64,000 nt of DNA from Hyphomicrobiaceae bacterium (GCA_016793065.1 JAEULV010000034.1:22574-86573); one strand, 5' to 3'. Positions 32,482-41,453 are shown, counted from the stretch's first letter. Notes: generated by a model not told the origin, from the sequence alone. Made by a program: numbers and translations.

Positions 32482-33612
32482 TCAGATCACGTAGGCCTTC
32501 AGCGGCGGGAAGCCATTGAAGGCCACCGACGCATAGGTCGTGGTGTAGGCGCCCGTGCCTTCGATCAGCACGTCGTCGCCGATCGACAGCGAAACCGGCA
32601 GCATGTACGGGGTCTTCTCGTACATCACGTCGGCGGAATCGCAGGTCGGGCCGGCCAGCACGCATGGCACCAGGTGCTCGTCGCCATGCTCGGTGCTGAT
32701 CGGGTAGCGGATCGCCTCGTCCATCGTCTCGGCGAGACCGCCGAACTTGCCGATGTCGAGATAGACCCAGCGGACGTCGTCGTCATCATGCTTCTTCGAG
32801 ATCAGCACGACTTCCGACTTGATGACGCCGGCATTGCCGACCATGCCGCGACCCGGCTCGATGATGGTCTCGGGAACCTGATTGCCGAAGTGCTTCAGCA
32901 GCGAGTCCCAGATGGCGTTGCCGTAGGTTTCGACTTTCGGCACGTCCTTCAGGTACTTGGTCGGGAAGCCGCCGCCGAGGTTGACCATCTTCAGTTGGAT
33001 GCCGCGCTCGGCCATCTCGCGGAAGATATGCGAGGCGGAGGCGAGCGCGCCGTCCCAGGCGCCGGTGTTGCCCTGCTGCGAGCCGACATGGAACGACACG
33101 CCATAGGCCTCGAGACCGACCCGGTGCGCATGTTCCAGCACCATCGGCGCCATGTCCGGATCGCAGCCGAACTTGCGCGACAGCGGCCATTCGGCGCCGG
33201 CGCCGTCCGACAGGATGCGGCAGAACACCCGCGAACCCGGGGCCGAACGGGCGATCTTGTCAACTTCGGCGACGCAATCGACCGCATAGAGCCGCACGCC
33301 CAGCTCGAAGGCCCGCGCCACGTCGCGCTCCTTCTTGATGGTGTTGCCATAGGAGATGCGGTCGGCCTTGGCGCCGGTCGCCAGCACCATCTCGATTTCG
33401 CCGACCGAGGCGCAATCGAACGACGAGCCCATCTCGGCGAGAAGGGTCAGGATCTCCGGCGCCGGATTGGCCTTCACCGCGTAATAGACGCGGGTGTCCG
33501 GCAGCGAGCGGGCGAAGGTGGTGTAGTTGTCGCGCACGACATCGAGGTCCATGACGAGGCAGGGGCCTTCCGGACGGCGGGTGCGCAGGAATTCGCGAAT
33601 ACGGTCAGTCAT
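32482..33612 (-). CDS. ornithine decarboxylase (alanine-racemase fold)
   Basis: A 376-residue PLP enzyme of fold type III converting ornithine to putrescine. The PLP lysine is in YYAVKANPAPEI, the phosphate-binding loops are NLGGGFPTK and EPGRGMVGNAG, and the catalytic cysteine is in GPTCDSADVMYEKTP. This C-terminal motif favours ornithine over diaminopimelate; related enzymes can also act on lysine. Its start lies at the end of a long gene-free leader, and a small hairpin covers its Shine-Dalgarno, so translation control is likely. With hss it gives a homospermidine pathway. Confidence 0.92.
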   Translation of the reverse strand: MTDRIREFLRTRRPEGPCLVMDLDVVRDNYTTFARSLPDTRVYYAVKANPAPEILTLLAEMGSSFDCASVGEIEMVLATGAKADRISYGNTIKKERDVARAFELGVRLYAVDCVAEVDKIARSAPGSRVFCRILSDGAGAEWPLSRKFGCDPDMAPMVLEHAHRVGLEAYGVSFHVGSQQGNTGAWDGALASASHIFREMAERGIQLKMVNLGGGFPTKYLKDVPKVETYGNAIWDSLLKHFGNQVPETIIEPGRGMVGNAGVIKSEVVLISKKHDDDDVRWVYLDIGKFGGLAETMDEAIRYPISTEHGDEHLVPCVLAGPTCDSADVMYEKTPYMLPVSLSIGDDVLIEGTGAYTTTYASVAFNGFPPLKAYVI

Positions 33613-34060
33613 GGTCGGGTCCCCCGATAAGTTCCGCGGTTGTCACCAAATTCCGGGCTCTTTCCGGTCGCGCACCGCGATGGAGACGGTGTCGCGCCCG
33701 CGAAGGCGCCTCGGATGACCGATCGCAATGGAAGAGACGCTTTCGTCCCGGAAACCGCTTGACACGGCGACCAGGGGAATGCGGCCTTCACGCGACCGGT
33801 ACGCAAACGCGCTGCCTCGGCGGACCGACACGAGGAAATCGACGGAAAAGGCCGCGCGAGCGGACAAGGCCATACGATTTCGAACGCGCAAGCGCCGAAA
33901 CTGCCGATTGGGCCGTCGAACCAGAGCTTGGACCCCAGGAGCGACGGTTGGTGCCATGGATTGGAACGGGATTCCCGAACCGCACTGCCGGCAAGAGTAG
34001 TTGCCTCTTCAGTAACCCCGGGCGATGGAGACCCGGCAGAGACCAAAAAAGCCCGCTACG
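33613..34060 (-). ncRNA. candidate structured 5' leader of ornithine decarboxylase mRNA (speF-type)
   Basis: A speF-type RNA motif is known upstream of ornithine decarboxylase genes in alphaproteobacteria; I infer its presence here from position and structure, not from a covariance search. Seen directly: a hairpin TCGGG-GGA-CCCGA at 33615-33627 that encloses the GGGGGA ribosome site. There is also a GCGCACCG / CGGT-GCGC hairpin at 33670-33697 and a 35-base hairpin closed by CCGTCG / CGACGG at 33913-33947. No convincing protein gene occupies the region. The exact 5' end is a guess. Confidence 0.5.
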
Positions 34061-34288
34061 TCGTTGCTTCAAGCCACGTCCCCCGCTTGAGAGCGAGGTG
34101 CGCCGGTTTATAATCTCCGGCTGCCGGTTGCCCTGACGAAACTTCCGGGCCTCTTGTCCCGGTCCGGTCGCTGCGGGGGTGTCTCGCTTCCGGTCGCGCT
34201 TGACGCTTCGACCATCGGCGGCCCCTGGGACCGGATTGTTCGCCAACCGGCACGCGGCCACAGGCACGTGCGAAATTGGGCAAGCGGT

Positions 34289-34317
34289 GATGTATGGATT
34301 ATCGGGGTCATATTCAA
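34289..34317 (-). promoter_or_regulatory. weak sigma70-like promoter candidate for the ODC leader transcript
   Basis: On the minus strand TTGAAT is followed after exactly 17 bases by TACATC. It is in the right orientation, about 680 bases upstream of the ODC ATG. The -10 element matches poorly, so this is tentative. Confidence 0.25.
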
Positions 34318-34862
34318 GCGTTTTTTTGAGGTTCGGCGCGATTTTTCCCCACAGCCGCCATTGGCGCGATCCCACGGGATTTCAACGGTTTTCGCGCCCG
34401 GTCGCACAAGGTCCGCGAAACCGATTTTGCGGCGTGATCCATATTTGTCGGGGTGCCGGATCTGGGAGGGGACGAAGCAGTCCTCATCCTGCCTTGCGAC
34501 GCTGTGGCGAACGCGCGCCGGGCTGGAGCCGGCTTTGCCCACACGGTCGCGTCGGTCTTCGCTCGGCCATCCGAAGCTCTCGTGAGCGATCCTGCCTCCG
34601 GCCCGTCGCACCACCGCTCGGGACACGATCGGCCGGGGCGTGAATCAGTGCCTTGGGTCAGTCGCATATATGACTGACGCACGCGTTCAGGACTCGCGCG
34701 GCCATCGCCCGCGAAGGCGTTGTTTCGCTTGCCGTTTGTTTTTCGGTGCCTTGCGGGTTTTCGGTCGCTGCCCTGTGTCGCGGTTCCGTCCCGGGGGAGG
34801 GATGGCGGACAAGAAAGCAGGGAGTCAGGCTGTCAGTGATTTAAAGTATTGAAAAAGCAAGG

Positions 34863-34936
34863 TGGAGGCCTCGTCCGGATTCGAACCGGAGTACACGGAT
34901 TTGCAGTCCGCTGCGTAACCACTCCGCCACGAGGCC
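34863..34936 (-). tRNA. tRNA-Cys (anticodon GCA)
   Basis: Read on the minus strand, the 74-base gene starts GGCCTCG and ends CGAGGCC-T-CCA. This gives a perfect 7-bp acceptor stem, the U73 discriminator typical of tRNA-Cys, and an encoded CCA. The anticodon loop is CTGCAAA (GCA), and the T arm is CCGGTTCGAATCCGG. It charges cysteine and reads UGC and UGU. Confidence 0.98.
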
Positions 34937-35252
34937 AACGCTGAGGGAGGTAGCCGATTGGAAACGGCGGCGCAAGTGCTGTTTCACTTTCTCGTGACGC
35001 TTGTTGTGGATGCGGTAAACGTGCCGGCGCCGGGGCGCGTCCGCCGTTTCGATTGCCGCACGCAACACAAGTCTAGTGAGCGACGCCGAACGGCCTCTTG
35101 TCAGGTCGCCGCCTCGACGGTACACCGAAGCGCGCGGCACCCTTGGGCGACAAGGGCGGACGCGCGCGCCGTGGCGCCGGCGGCTTGAACATGGCGCGAT
35201 TTGCCCAGGCGCGGCCGCGCTGGCGGGCAGGCCCGGCAAGGAGTGAGCGAAC
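34937..35252. other. 316-base gap between tRNA-Cys and the PCMT-like gene
   Basis: Divergent promoters for the tRNA (minus) and the PCMT-like gene (plus) are expected. AAGGAG at 35238-35243 is the ribosome site of the latter. Nothing else stands out. Confidence 0.4.
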
Positions 35253-35909
35253 ATGGTCGATTACGCGATTGCGCGCACCAAGATGGTCGACAACCAACTG
35301 CGCACCAACGACGTTACCGACCACGCGATCATCGACGCGCTGCTCGAAGTGCCGCGCGAACTGTTCGTCCCCGAGGCCCAGAAGCCGCTCGCCTATATCG
35401 ACGAGGATCTGCCGCTCGGGTCCGGCGACCGCTATCTGATGAAGCCGCACGTGTTCGGCAAGCTGATGCAGGCGGCCGAGATCAAGCCGACCGACCGGGT
35501 GCTGATCGTCGGCGCCGGCACCGGCTATTCCGCCGCCGTGATGTCGCGCTTCACCACCAATGTCGTCGCGCTCGAATCGGATGCGACCCTCGCCGCCACC
35601 GCCCGCGCCCTGCTGGCGAATGTCGCCGCCGCCAACATCGCCGTCGAGACCGGCTCGCTGCTGGCCGGCTGCCCGGCCAAGGGGCCCTATGACGTCATTC
35701 TGGTCGAGGGCGCGATCGAATCGATCCCGCCGTCGCTGACCGCCCAGCTGCGCGAGGGCGGCCGCCTGATCGCCATCGAGGGCACCGGCCGCGCCGGCCG
35801 CGCCATGATCCTCAATCGCGTCGGCGCCGATGTCTCCGGCCGCCTTGCCTTCAATGCCGCCGCCAAGCCGCTGCCGGGCTTCGCCAAGCCGCGCGAGTTC
35901 GTTTTCTGA
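35253..35909 (+). CDS. protein-L-isoaspartate O-methyltransferase-like SAM methyltransferase
   Basis: A 218-residue PCMT-family protein. The N-terminus MVDYAIARTKMVDNQLRTN and SAM motif I VLIVGAGTGYSAAVMSRF are clear, as is VILVEGAIESIP. The true repair enzymes carry a QTIS-P substrate motif; here the equivalent place reads RYLMKPHVFGKLM. Repair of isoaspartate is therefore doubtful, and another methyl acceptor is possible. It lies directly upstream of tolC, an order common in this group, but a terminator separates the two. The start ATG follows AAGGAG. Confidence 0.8.
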   Translation: MVDYAIARTKMVDNQLRTNDVTDHAIIDALLEVPRELFVPEAQKPLAYIDEDLPLGSGDRYLMKPHVFGKLMQAAEIKPTDRVLIVGAGTGYSAAVMSRFTTNVVALESDATLAATARALLANVAAANIAVETGSLLAGCPAKGPYDVILVEGAIESIPPSLTAQLREGGRLIAIEGTGRAGRAMILNRVGADVSGRLAFNAAAKPLPGFAKPREFVF

Positions 35910-36259
35910 GGCCGAATTCGACCGCAACCAAAATTTGATCCGAAGGCGACCGCGCAAACGTGCGGTCGTTTTTGTTTCCCCGGACACTCTTGCGCGCCCG
36001 ATTTGCACGATTCGTGGTAAATAATTGAAAAATTGTACCTTTCCAAAAGTTAATTTAGTGTTGCATCAAAGCCGCAACGATTGGATTTAGCCGCCGACGC
36101 GGTTCGGACGGGGTGCGCAACGCCGGCGCGGTGCGTATAACCATCGGATCGAGTCTGGAGATCCGACGCTATCGCGCGGTAGGTCCCGGCTTCGGGAATG
36201 GCCGCATGGCGAGGGGCTTGCGCGCGGCTCTGATGTCAATCATTGGAGAGGTGTCTCAC
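35910..36259. promoter_or_regulatory. 350-base region upstream of tolC
   Basis: It contains the PCMT terminator (35947-35977) and then an AT-rich stretch from about 36018 to 36070 with TTGAAA at 36025, unusual in this GC-rich DNA and a good candidate for the tolC promoter. GGAGAG at 36245-36250 is the ribosome site that decides the tolC start. Confidence 0.45.
35947..35977 (+). terminator. terminator of the PCMT-like gene
   Basis: CGACCGC / GCGGTCG with a short inner stem is followed by TTTTTGTTT, 37 bases after the stop codon. It is a clear Rho-independent terminator. Confidence 0.85.
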
Positions 36260-37702
36260 GTGTCCCCTGTTCGGCGTAGTTCCCTTGATCCTGTCGGTCG
36301 CGCGGGACGGATGGCCCGTTGCGCTTTCGGGCTTGGTCTCGCGTTCGTCGCGCTTGGCGCCTTTCCGTCGACGGCCTCGGCCCAGACCCTGCTGGACGCC
36401 CTTTCGTCCGCCTACACCAACAACCCGTCGCTGAATGCCGCCCGCGCCCAGCTGCGCTCCACCGACGAATCCGTCGGCATCGCCAAGTCGCAGGGCCGGC
36501 CGCAGATCAGCGCCTCGGTTTCGGCCTCCAGCGGCGGCACCGATTTCCGCTCGGCCTTCACCCGGCCGACCCGCTCGGTGTTCGCCGATTCGCACTCGAC
36601 CAACCTGTCGCTTGAGATCGTCCAGCCGCTCTATGCCGGCGGCCGCATTTCCAACGGCATCGGCCGGGCCGAGGCCTTCGTCCGCGCCAAGCGCGAGGTG
36701 CTGCGCAACACCGAGCAGGACGTGCTGTTCGACGCCTCGCAGGCCTTCATGGAAGTGATCCGCGACAGCGCCCTCGTGTCGCTGCGCGAATCCAACCAGC
36801 GCTTCCTCTCCGAGCAGGTGCGCGCCGCCCGCGACCGGTTCCAGGTCGGCGAGGGCACCCGCACCGACGTCGCCCAGGCGGAAGCCCGCCTGCAGGAGGC
36901 CGTTGCCCAGGTCAACGCCGCCCGCGCCAACCTCAACACCAGCCGCGCCATCTACCGGCAGGTGATCGGTTCCGACCCGAAGAAGCTCAACCCGGCCTCG
37001 CCGGTCGAGAAGCTGATTCCGAAGTCGCTGGACGACGCCATGGGCCGGGCGCAGCGCGAGCATCCGGGTATCCTCGCCTCGATTCACAACGTCGACGCCG
37101 CCATGCTCAACGTGAAGATCGCCGAGGGCGCGCTGCTGCCGACCGTCAGCCTTTCCGGCTCGGTGACGCAGAGCTGGACCGGCGGCGAGAGTGCCACCTC
37201 GACCAATTTCTCCACCAACCGTCAGGTCGGCGTGCGCGCCTCGATCCCGCTCTATCAGGGCGGTGGCGAATATGCCGAGATCCGCAAGGCCAAGGAAGAT
37301 CTGGGCGATGCCCGCATCCAGGTCGACGTGGTGCGCGACCGTGTCCGCGCCGGCGTCGTCACCGCCTGGGGCCAGCTCCAGTCGGCAACGGCGTCGATCG
37401 CCGCCGCCCGGGCCCAGGTCGAGGCCTCGCAACTGGCGCTGAACGGCGTCATCGAGGAGCAGCGCGTCGGCCAGCGCACCACGCTCGATGTGCTCAATGC
37501 CCAGAGCGAGCTGGTCAATGCCCGCGTCCAGCTGGTGCAGGCCGAAACAAACCGGGTCATTGCCGCCTTCGGCGTCGTCTCCGCCACTGGCCGCCTCAAC
37601 AGCGAGGCGATGACGCTGAAGGTCGCCCACTACAATCCGGTCGAGCACTACGAGGCCGTCACCGACAAGTGGATCGGCCTGCGCACGCCCGACGGCCGCT
37701 GA
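36260..37702 (+). CDS. tolC: TolC family outer-membrane efflux/type I secretion protein
   Basis: A 480-residue outer-membrane channel protein that forms a trimeric tunnel for efflux pumps and type I secretion. A signal peptide with core FGLGLAFVALGAF ends in ASAQ. The mature protein starts TLLDALSSAYTNNPSLNAARAQL, the first TolC repeat, and the second repeat begins near EKLIPKSLDDAMGRAQREHPGI. Long amphipathic helices follow each. I chose the GTG at 36260 because GGAGAG is correctly spaced; ATG at 36233 or 36113 would lengthen the N-terminus. No membrane-fusion or ABC partner is adjacent, as is usual for a general TolC. Confidence 0.92.
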   Translation: MSPVRRSSLDPVGRAGRMARCAFGLGLAFVALGAFPSTASAQTLLDALSSAYTNNPSLNAARAQLRSTDESVGIAKSQGRPQISASVSASSGGTDFRSAFTRPTRSVFADSHSTNLSLEIVQPLYAGGRISNGIGRAEAFVRAKREVLRNTEQDVLFDASQAFMEVIRDSALVSLRESNQRFLSEQVRAARDRFQVGEGTRTDVAQAEARLQEAVAQVNAARANLNTSRAIYRQVIGSDPKKLNPASPVEKLIPKSLDDAMGRAQREHPGILASIHNVDAAMLNVKIAEGALLPTVSLSGSVTQSWTGGESATSTNFSTNRQVGVRASIPLYQGGGEYAEIRKAKEDLGDARIQVDVVRDRVRAGVVTAWGQLQSATASIAAARAQVEASQLALNGVIEEQRVGQRTTLDVLNAQSELVNARVQLVQAETNRVIAAFGVVSATGRLNSEAMTLKVAHYNPVEHYEAVTDKWIGLRTPDGR

Positions 37703-37731
37703 CCGTCCCCGACCCTTGCCCCCTCGCTTTC

Positions 37732-37755
37732 GGCCCGCCTCGCGCGGGCCTTTTT
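37732..37755 (+). terminator. terminator of tolC
   Basis: GGCCCGC - CTCGC - GCGGGCC is followed by TTTTT, about 30 bases after the tolC stop. Confidence 0.9.
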
Positions 37756-37932
37756 GCGTCGGCCGCGCCCGCCGTGACAAAAACCTGTTCGTCCGCCCCG
37801 CCGGCCTTGCGGGCCGCGAGCAAAATCGCTGTCTTGCGTTATAGTTGGATCGCTCGAATCGGTCGGACTGCGCCGATTCGGATCAATGCGCGTGGTGATG
37901 TCGCCATCCGCGACCGGTACGAGGAAGATCCA

Positions 37933-38574
37933 ATGGCGAAGGCGCAGGCGCAGGAACCGTCGATGGAGGAAATCCTCGCTTCGATTCGGCGCATCATTGC
38001 CGATGACGAGCCCAAGCCCGCGCCGAAGGCGGCTCTGGTCGAGGCTGCCGCCGAAACCGTCTCCGAGGATGATCTCGACCGGCTGTTTTCCAAGGCGGAG
38101 GCCGATCCCGAGCCGGACATGGCCGACGAGGAGGAGCCGCTGGAGCTTGGCGACGAATTCGCCGATGCTCCGGATCTGATCGAGGCGCTGGCGCCCGAGG
38201 AGGAGGACATCACCTTCTCCGATCCGCCGCCGCCACCGCCGCCGCCACGCATGGCCGAGCCGAAGCCCGAGCCCCGTCCCGAACCGCGCGTCGAACCGCG
38301 CGTCGAGCCCAGGGCCGAATATGTCCGCCAGCCGCCGCCGCTTGCCGACGTGCCGGCCGATGATCCGCTGCTGTCGCGGACGACCGACACCGCCGTCCAG
38401 AGCGCCTTCAACAACCTCGCGCTCACCATCATGTCCAATCAGGCGCGCACGCTCGAGGACCTGGTCAAGGAGATGCTGCGGCCGATGCTGAAGTCGTGGC
38501 TCGACGACAACCTGCCGACGCTGGTCGAGCGGCTGGTCCGCGCCGAAATCGAACGCGTGTCGCGCGGCCGCTGA
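37933..38574 (+). CDS. popZ: polar organizing protein PopZ (DUF2497)
   Basis: A 213-residue homologue of PopZ, which self-assembles at cell poles and anchors the ParB-parS centromere. The N-terminal helix EPSMEEILASIRRIIADDEP is the partner-binding region. The middle is acidic and proline-rich (DPPPPPPPPRM), the spacer that in Caulobacter controls microdomain fluidity. The C-terminal helices DTAVQSAFNNLALTIM and LEDLVKEMLRPMLKSWLDDN drive oligomerisation. The start ATG at 37933 follows GAGGAAG. valS, often next to popZ, is absent; instead a ParA-like gene follows convergently. Confidence 0.93.
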   Translation: MAKAQAQEPSMEEILASIRRIIADDEPKPAPKAALVEAAAETVSEDDLDRLFSKAEADPEPDMADEEEPLELGDEFADAPDLIEALAPEEEDITFSDPPPPPPPPRMAEPKPEPRPEPRVEPRVEPRAEYVRQPPPLADVPADDPLLSRTTDTAVQSAFNNLALTIMSNQARTLEDLVKEMLRPMLKSWLDDNLPTLVERLVRAEIERVSRGR

Positions 38575-38690
38575 ATCGCGCGCGCCCCGAGGGTCCGGCT
38601 CTGGCCGGCGTCCCCTGTGCGGCGGCGCGGCAGGGCAACGTTTCCGGACCTACCCGCGCCGGGCGTCCCGCCGGCATCGACACCTGGCAA

Positions 38691-39314
38691 TCAGAGCGCG
38701 TCGATCATCGCCAAGAGCGGCTGCCATTGCGCCTTCATCGGCTCGAACGCCTTGCCCTTGACGTCGAACAGCCCGCGCCCCTCGCGCGCCAGCTCGGCAT
38801 AGAGGCCGCGATCGGTGATGGTCGCGCTTGCCGGCCGGCCGAGCTCGCCCAGCGCTACTTCCACCTCGTTCAGCGCCTTGGTGCGCGGCCGCGCCCGGTT
38901 GACCACCAGCGCAATCGTGGTGCGGCCCTTGCGGATCGCCTTCAGGTCCTCGATCCGCTCCAGGAATTTGCCGGTCGAGTGGGTGTCGAACACCGACGGC
39001 AGCACCGGCACCACCACCATGTCGGCGATCTCGACCAGATCCTCGGCCTTGTCGCCCTTCAACCCGCCCGGCGCGTCGATCACCAGATGGGACAGTCCCT
39101 TCGGCTCGGCTTCGATGCCCTTGGTCCAGTCGGCGGCGGCGATCAGCGGCAGCGCCTCGGAGCGGGCCTTCAACCAGCGCAACGCCGATTTCTGCCGGTC
39201 GGCGTCGACGAGCCCTACCAGGTCGCCCCGCGCCGCCAGCGCCGAGGCCAGCGTCGTCGCCAGCGTGGTCTTGCCGCAGCCACCCTTCAGATTCGCGACC
39301 AGAATTCGGCGCAT
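38691..39314 (-). CDS. ParA-like ATPase
   Basis: A 207-residue ParA/MinD-type ATPase. The deviant Walker A is ANLKGGCGKTTLATT with the signature lysine before GG. The switch and Walker B regions are GLVDADRQKSALRW and HLVIDAPGGL. It is short, lacks an N-terminal HTH and therefore resembles the orphan ParA group (VirC1, ParC and similar) that positions cytoplasmic cargo rather than chromosomes. No ParB is encoded beside it. It is convergent with popZ; a link between the two is an inference. Confidence 0.85.
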   Translation of the reverse strand: MRRILVANLKGGCGKTTLATTLASALAARGDLVGLVDADRQKSALRWLKARSEALPLIAAADWTKGIEAEPKGLSHLVIDAPGGLKGDKAEDLVEIADMVVVPVLPSVFDTHSTGKFLERIEDLKAIRKGRTTIALVVNRARPRTKALNEVEVALGELGRPASATITDRGLYAELAREGRGLFDVKGKAFEPMKAQWQPLLAMIDAL

Positions 39315-39494
39315 CCCGTTCTCTCCCCAGCGTGTTTTCGTGCGTCACTGTCAGCCAGCCCAGTGTCGCATGCAATGGGGCAAGGCCGCCCGCGACGCAA
39401 AAAACACACAACGCGCTCATTCGCTTAGACTTCGACGGCAACTGACCTTTGGCGGGATTTAAACTCCGGTTGATCCGCGCTATAGAGCCCGTCC

Positions 39495-40643
39495 ATGCAC
39501 ATGATCACCAAGACGGCGGAACTTGCCGCCATTTGCCAACGCCTCGCCCAGTTCGCCTATGTCGCGGTCGACACCGAGTTTCTCCGCGAGACGACCTATT
39601 GGCCGAAGCTCTGCGTCATCCAGCTTGCCGGGCCGGAGGAAGCCGCCGTCATTGACGCGCTTGCCGACGGGCTGGATCTTGCTCCGCTCCTTGAGCTGAT
39701 GCGCGACGAGGCGGTGGTCAAGGTGTTCCACGCAGGCCGGCAGGATATCGAGATCATCTTCAACAAGGGCGGGTTCATTCCCTCGCCGGTGTTCGACACC
39801 CAGGTCGCGGCGATGGTCTGCGGCTTTGGCGATTCGATCTCCTACGACCAGTTGGTCCAGCGCGTCACCGGTCACCACATCGACAAGTCGTCGCGCTTCA
39901 CCGACTGGAGCCGCCGGCCTCTGACCGAGAAGCAGCTGACCTACGCCGTCTCCGACGTCACCTTCCTGCGCGACGTCTACCACTATCTCAACGCCTCGCT
40001 CGCCGAACAGGGGCGCACCGACTGGGTGGCCGAGGAGATGGCGGTGCTGACATCGGTCGGCACCTACGATCTGCGCCCGGAGAACGCCTGGGAACGGCTG
40101 AAGATGCGGGTCAAGAAGCCGATCGAACTGGCGATCCTCAAGGAACTCGCCGCCTGGCGCGAACGCGAGGCCCAGAGCCGCGACGTGCCGCGCTCGCGCA
40201 TCGTCAAGGACGAGACCATCTACGAGATCGCCTCCGGCCAGCCGTCGACGCCCGAGGCGCTCGGCCAATTGCGCACGCTCTCCAAGGGCTATGAGCGCTC
40301 CCGCGCCGGCGAGGAAATCCTCAATTGCGTCCGCCGCGCCCTGGAAATCCCGCGCGGCCTGCTGCCGGTGATCCCCAAGGGCAAGCCGACGCCGGAGGGC
40401 CTCGGCGCCGCCGTCGACCTGCTGAAGGTGCTGCTGAAGCTGGTGTCGGAGCAGAATGGCGTCGCCGTCAAGGTGATCGCCACCGTCGACGAACTCGAGG
40501 CCATCGCCGCCGACGACAATGCCGACGTCCCGGCGTTGAAGGGCTGGCGGCGCGAGCTGTTTGGCGAGGCGGCGCTGCGCCTGAAGCGCGGCGAACTCGG
40601 CCTCGCCTTCGACGGCCGCCGCGTCACCTCGTTCCCGCGCTGA
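39495..40643 (+). CDS. rnd: ribonuclease D
   Basis: A 382-residue 3'-5' exoribonuclease involved in tRNA 3' maturation. The DEDDy nuclease motifs are visible: [10 protein letters not shown] (Exo I), [12 protein letters not shown] (Exo II) and [11 protein letters not shown] (Exo III with catalytic Tyr and Asp). An HRDC domain follows (about 210-290, [21 protein letters not shown]). The start is ATG at 39495, with a second ATG two codons later. It is about 180 bases from the divergent ParA-like gene. Confidence 0.94.
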   Translation: MHMITKTAELAAICQRLAQFAYVAVDTEFLRETTYWPKLCVIQLAGPEEAAVIDALADGLDLAPLLELMRDEAVVKVFHAGRQDIEIIFNKGGFIPSPVFDTQVAAMVCGFGDSISYDQLVQRVTGHHIDKSSRFTDWSRRPLTEKQLTYAVSDVTFLRDVYHYLNASLAEQGRTDWVAEEMAVLTSVGTYDLRPENAWERLKMRVKKPIELAILKELAAWREREAQSRDVPRSRIVKDETIYEIASGQPSTPEALGQLRTLSKGYERSRAGEEILNCVRRALEIPRGLLPVIPKGKPTPEGLGAAVDLLKVLLKLVSEQNGVAVKVIATVDELEAIAADDNADVPALKGWRRELFGEAALRLKRGELGLAFDGRRVTSFPR

Positions 40644-40665
40644 AGCCCGTCGCGCCTGCCTCACG

Positions 40666-40699
40666 AAAAAAGCCGCTCCGGTATCCCGCGAGCGGCTTT
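40666..40699. terminator. bidirectional terminator between rnd and the cytochrome b561 gene
   Basis: A perfect 10-bp stem, AAAGCCGCTC / GAGCGGCTTT, lies between convergent genes. The minus-strand exit gives TTTTTT, a good terminator for cytochrome b561; the plus side has TTTG only. Confidence 0.85.
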
Positions 40700-40730
40700 G
40701 TCGTCTCGATGCGTTGCGTCCCGCCACACG

Positions 40731-41453
40731 TCACCGGAACGGCGACGTGCCGAACAGCGCCAGGCCGCCCCAGACGATCGCCGCGGCGATGGCAAGGCAG
40801 ATGGCGGCCGTCAGCCACGAGCCGGCTTCGGCCTCGCTGGCGTCCTCGTAGGCGCCTTCCGGCTTCCAGCCGGTGACCATCGGCCGGATCAGATTGTCCT
40901 TCTTGACGAAGGTGTAGGCGAAATTCGCCAGGATGTGCAGCGCCGACAGGATCAGCACCAGCTTGAAGCCGGTGTGGTGGAAGACGCTTGCCGTCTTCAC
41001 CCAGGCGCTTGACGCGAGCGGCACCAGAGGTCCCTCGACGATGATGTCGTCGGTGGTGAACAGGCCGGTCAGCCCTTGCGCCGCCGCGACCGCCAGCAGC
41101 GCCAGCACCATCAGCGCACCGAGCGGATTGTGGCCGAGAAACCGCCGCTTGACCCCGCGCACGCTGTCGAGGCCATAGCCGAGAATCGTCGCCGGCGAGC
41201 GGATGAAGCTCGAAAACCGCGCCGTCGTGCCGCCGGCAAAGCCCCACAACAGCCGGAACAGCACCAGCGTCAGGATCGCGTAGCCGTTGAGTTTGTGCCA
41301 CAGCAGGGTGGAATCGCCGAACTTGTTCGACAGCGGCGCCATCACAATCAGCGCGACGAATGCCCACTTGAACAGGCGGGTCGGGCCATCCCAGGCGAGG
41401 ACGCGGCGTTGCGGGCTAAGGGTATCGGTCGTCATGTTTGGCTTGTCCGGCAT
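40731..41453 (-). CDS. cytochrome b561 family protein
   Basis: A 240-residue inner-membrane di-heme cytochrome b of the bacterial b561/Ni-hydrogenase type. It has four to five hydrophobic segments; likely heme-ligating histidines are in TLLWHKLNGY, FLGHNPLGA, VFHHTGFK and SALHILANF. The first motif AWDGPTRLFKWAFVALI is typical of the family. The start at 41453 (MPDKPNMTTD) has a GGGGGG-type ribosome site; 41435 lacks one. It follows the cytochrome c' gene on the same strand and probably exchanges electrons with it. Confidence 0.87.
   Translation of the reverse strand: MPDKPNMTTDTLSPQRRVLAWDGPTRLFKWAFVALIVMAPLSNKFGDSTLLWHKLNGYAILTLVLFRLLWGFAGGTTARFSSFIRSPATILGYGLDSVRGVKRRFLGHNPLGALMVLALLAVAAAQGLTGLFTTDDIIVEGPLVPLASSAWVKTASVFHHTGFKLVLILSALHILANFAYTFVKKDNLIRPMVTGWKPEGAYEDASEAEAGSWLTAAICLAIAAAIVWGGLALFGTSPFR

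Larger units (their letters stand above)
33613..34862. other. 1.25-kb gene-free region between ornithine decarboxylase and tRNA-Cys
   Basis: This is the longest stretch without a supported gene. Its left third is the candidate ODC leader. Frames in the rest (for example minus strand 34108-34626) are Arg/Ser/Ala-rich and lack ribosome sites or domains. Notable sequence: TTTTTTT at 34320-34326, GGTTTATAATC at 34105-34115, and the weak promoter pair listed separately. Other small RNAs could be here, but I cannot support one. Confidence 0.5.

Noticed and set aside
33609..34046. A 145-codon minus-strand frame overlapping the ODC start (ATGA)
   Set aside because: Its residue composition (many Ser, Cys, Trp, Arg) does not look like a protein. 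I keep the overlap only as a remark in the leader finding.
34108..34626. A 172-codon minus-strand frame in the gene-free region
   Set aside because: Composition looks like non-coding GC-rich DNA, with no start signal and no family resemblance.
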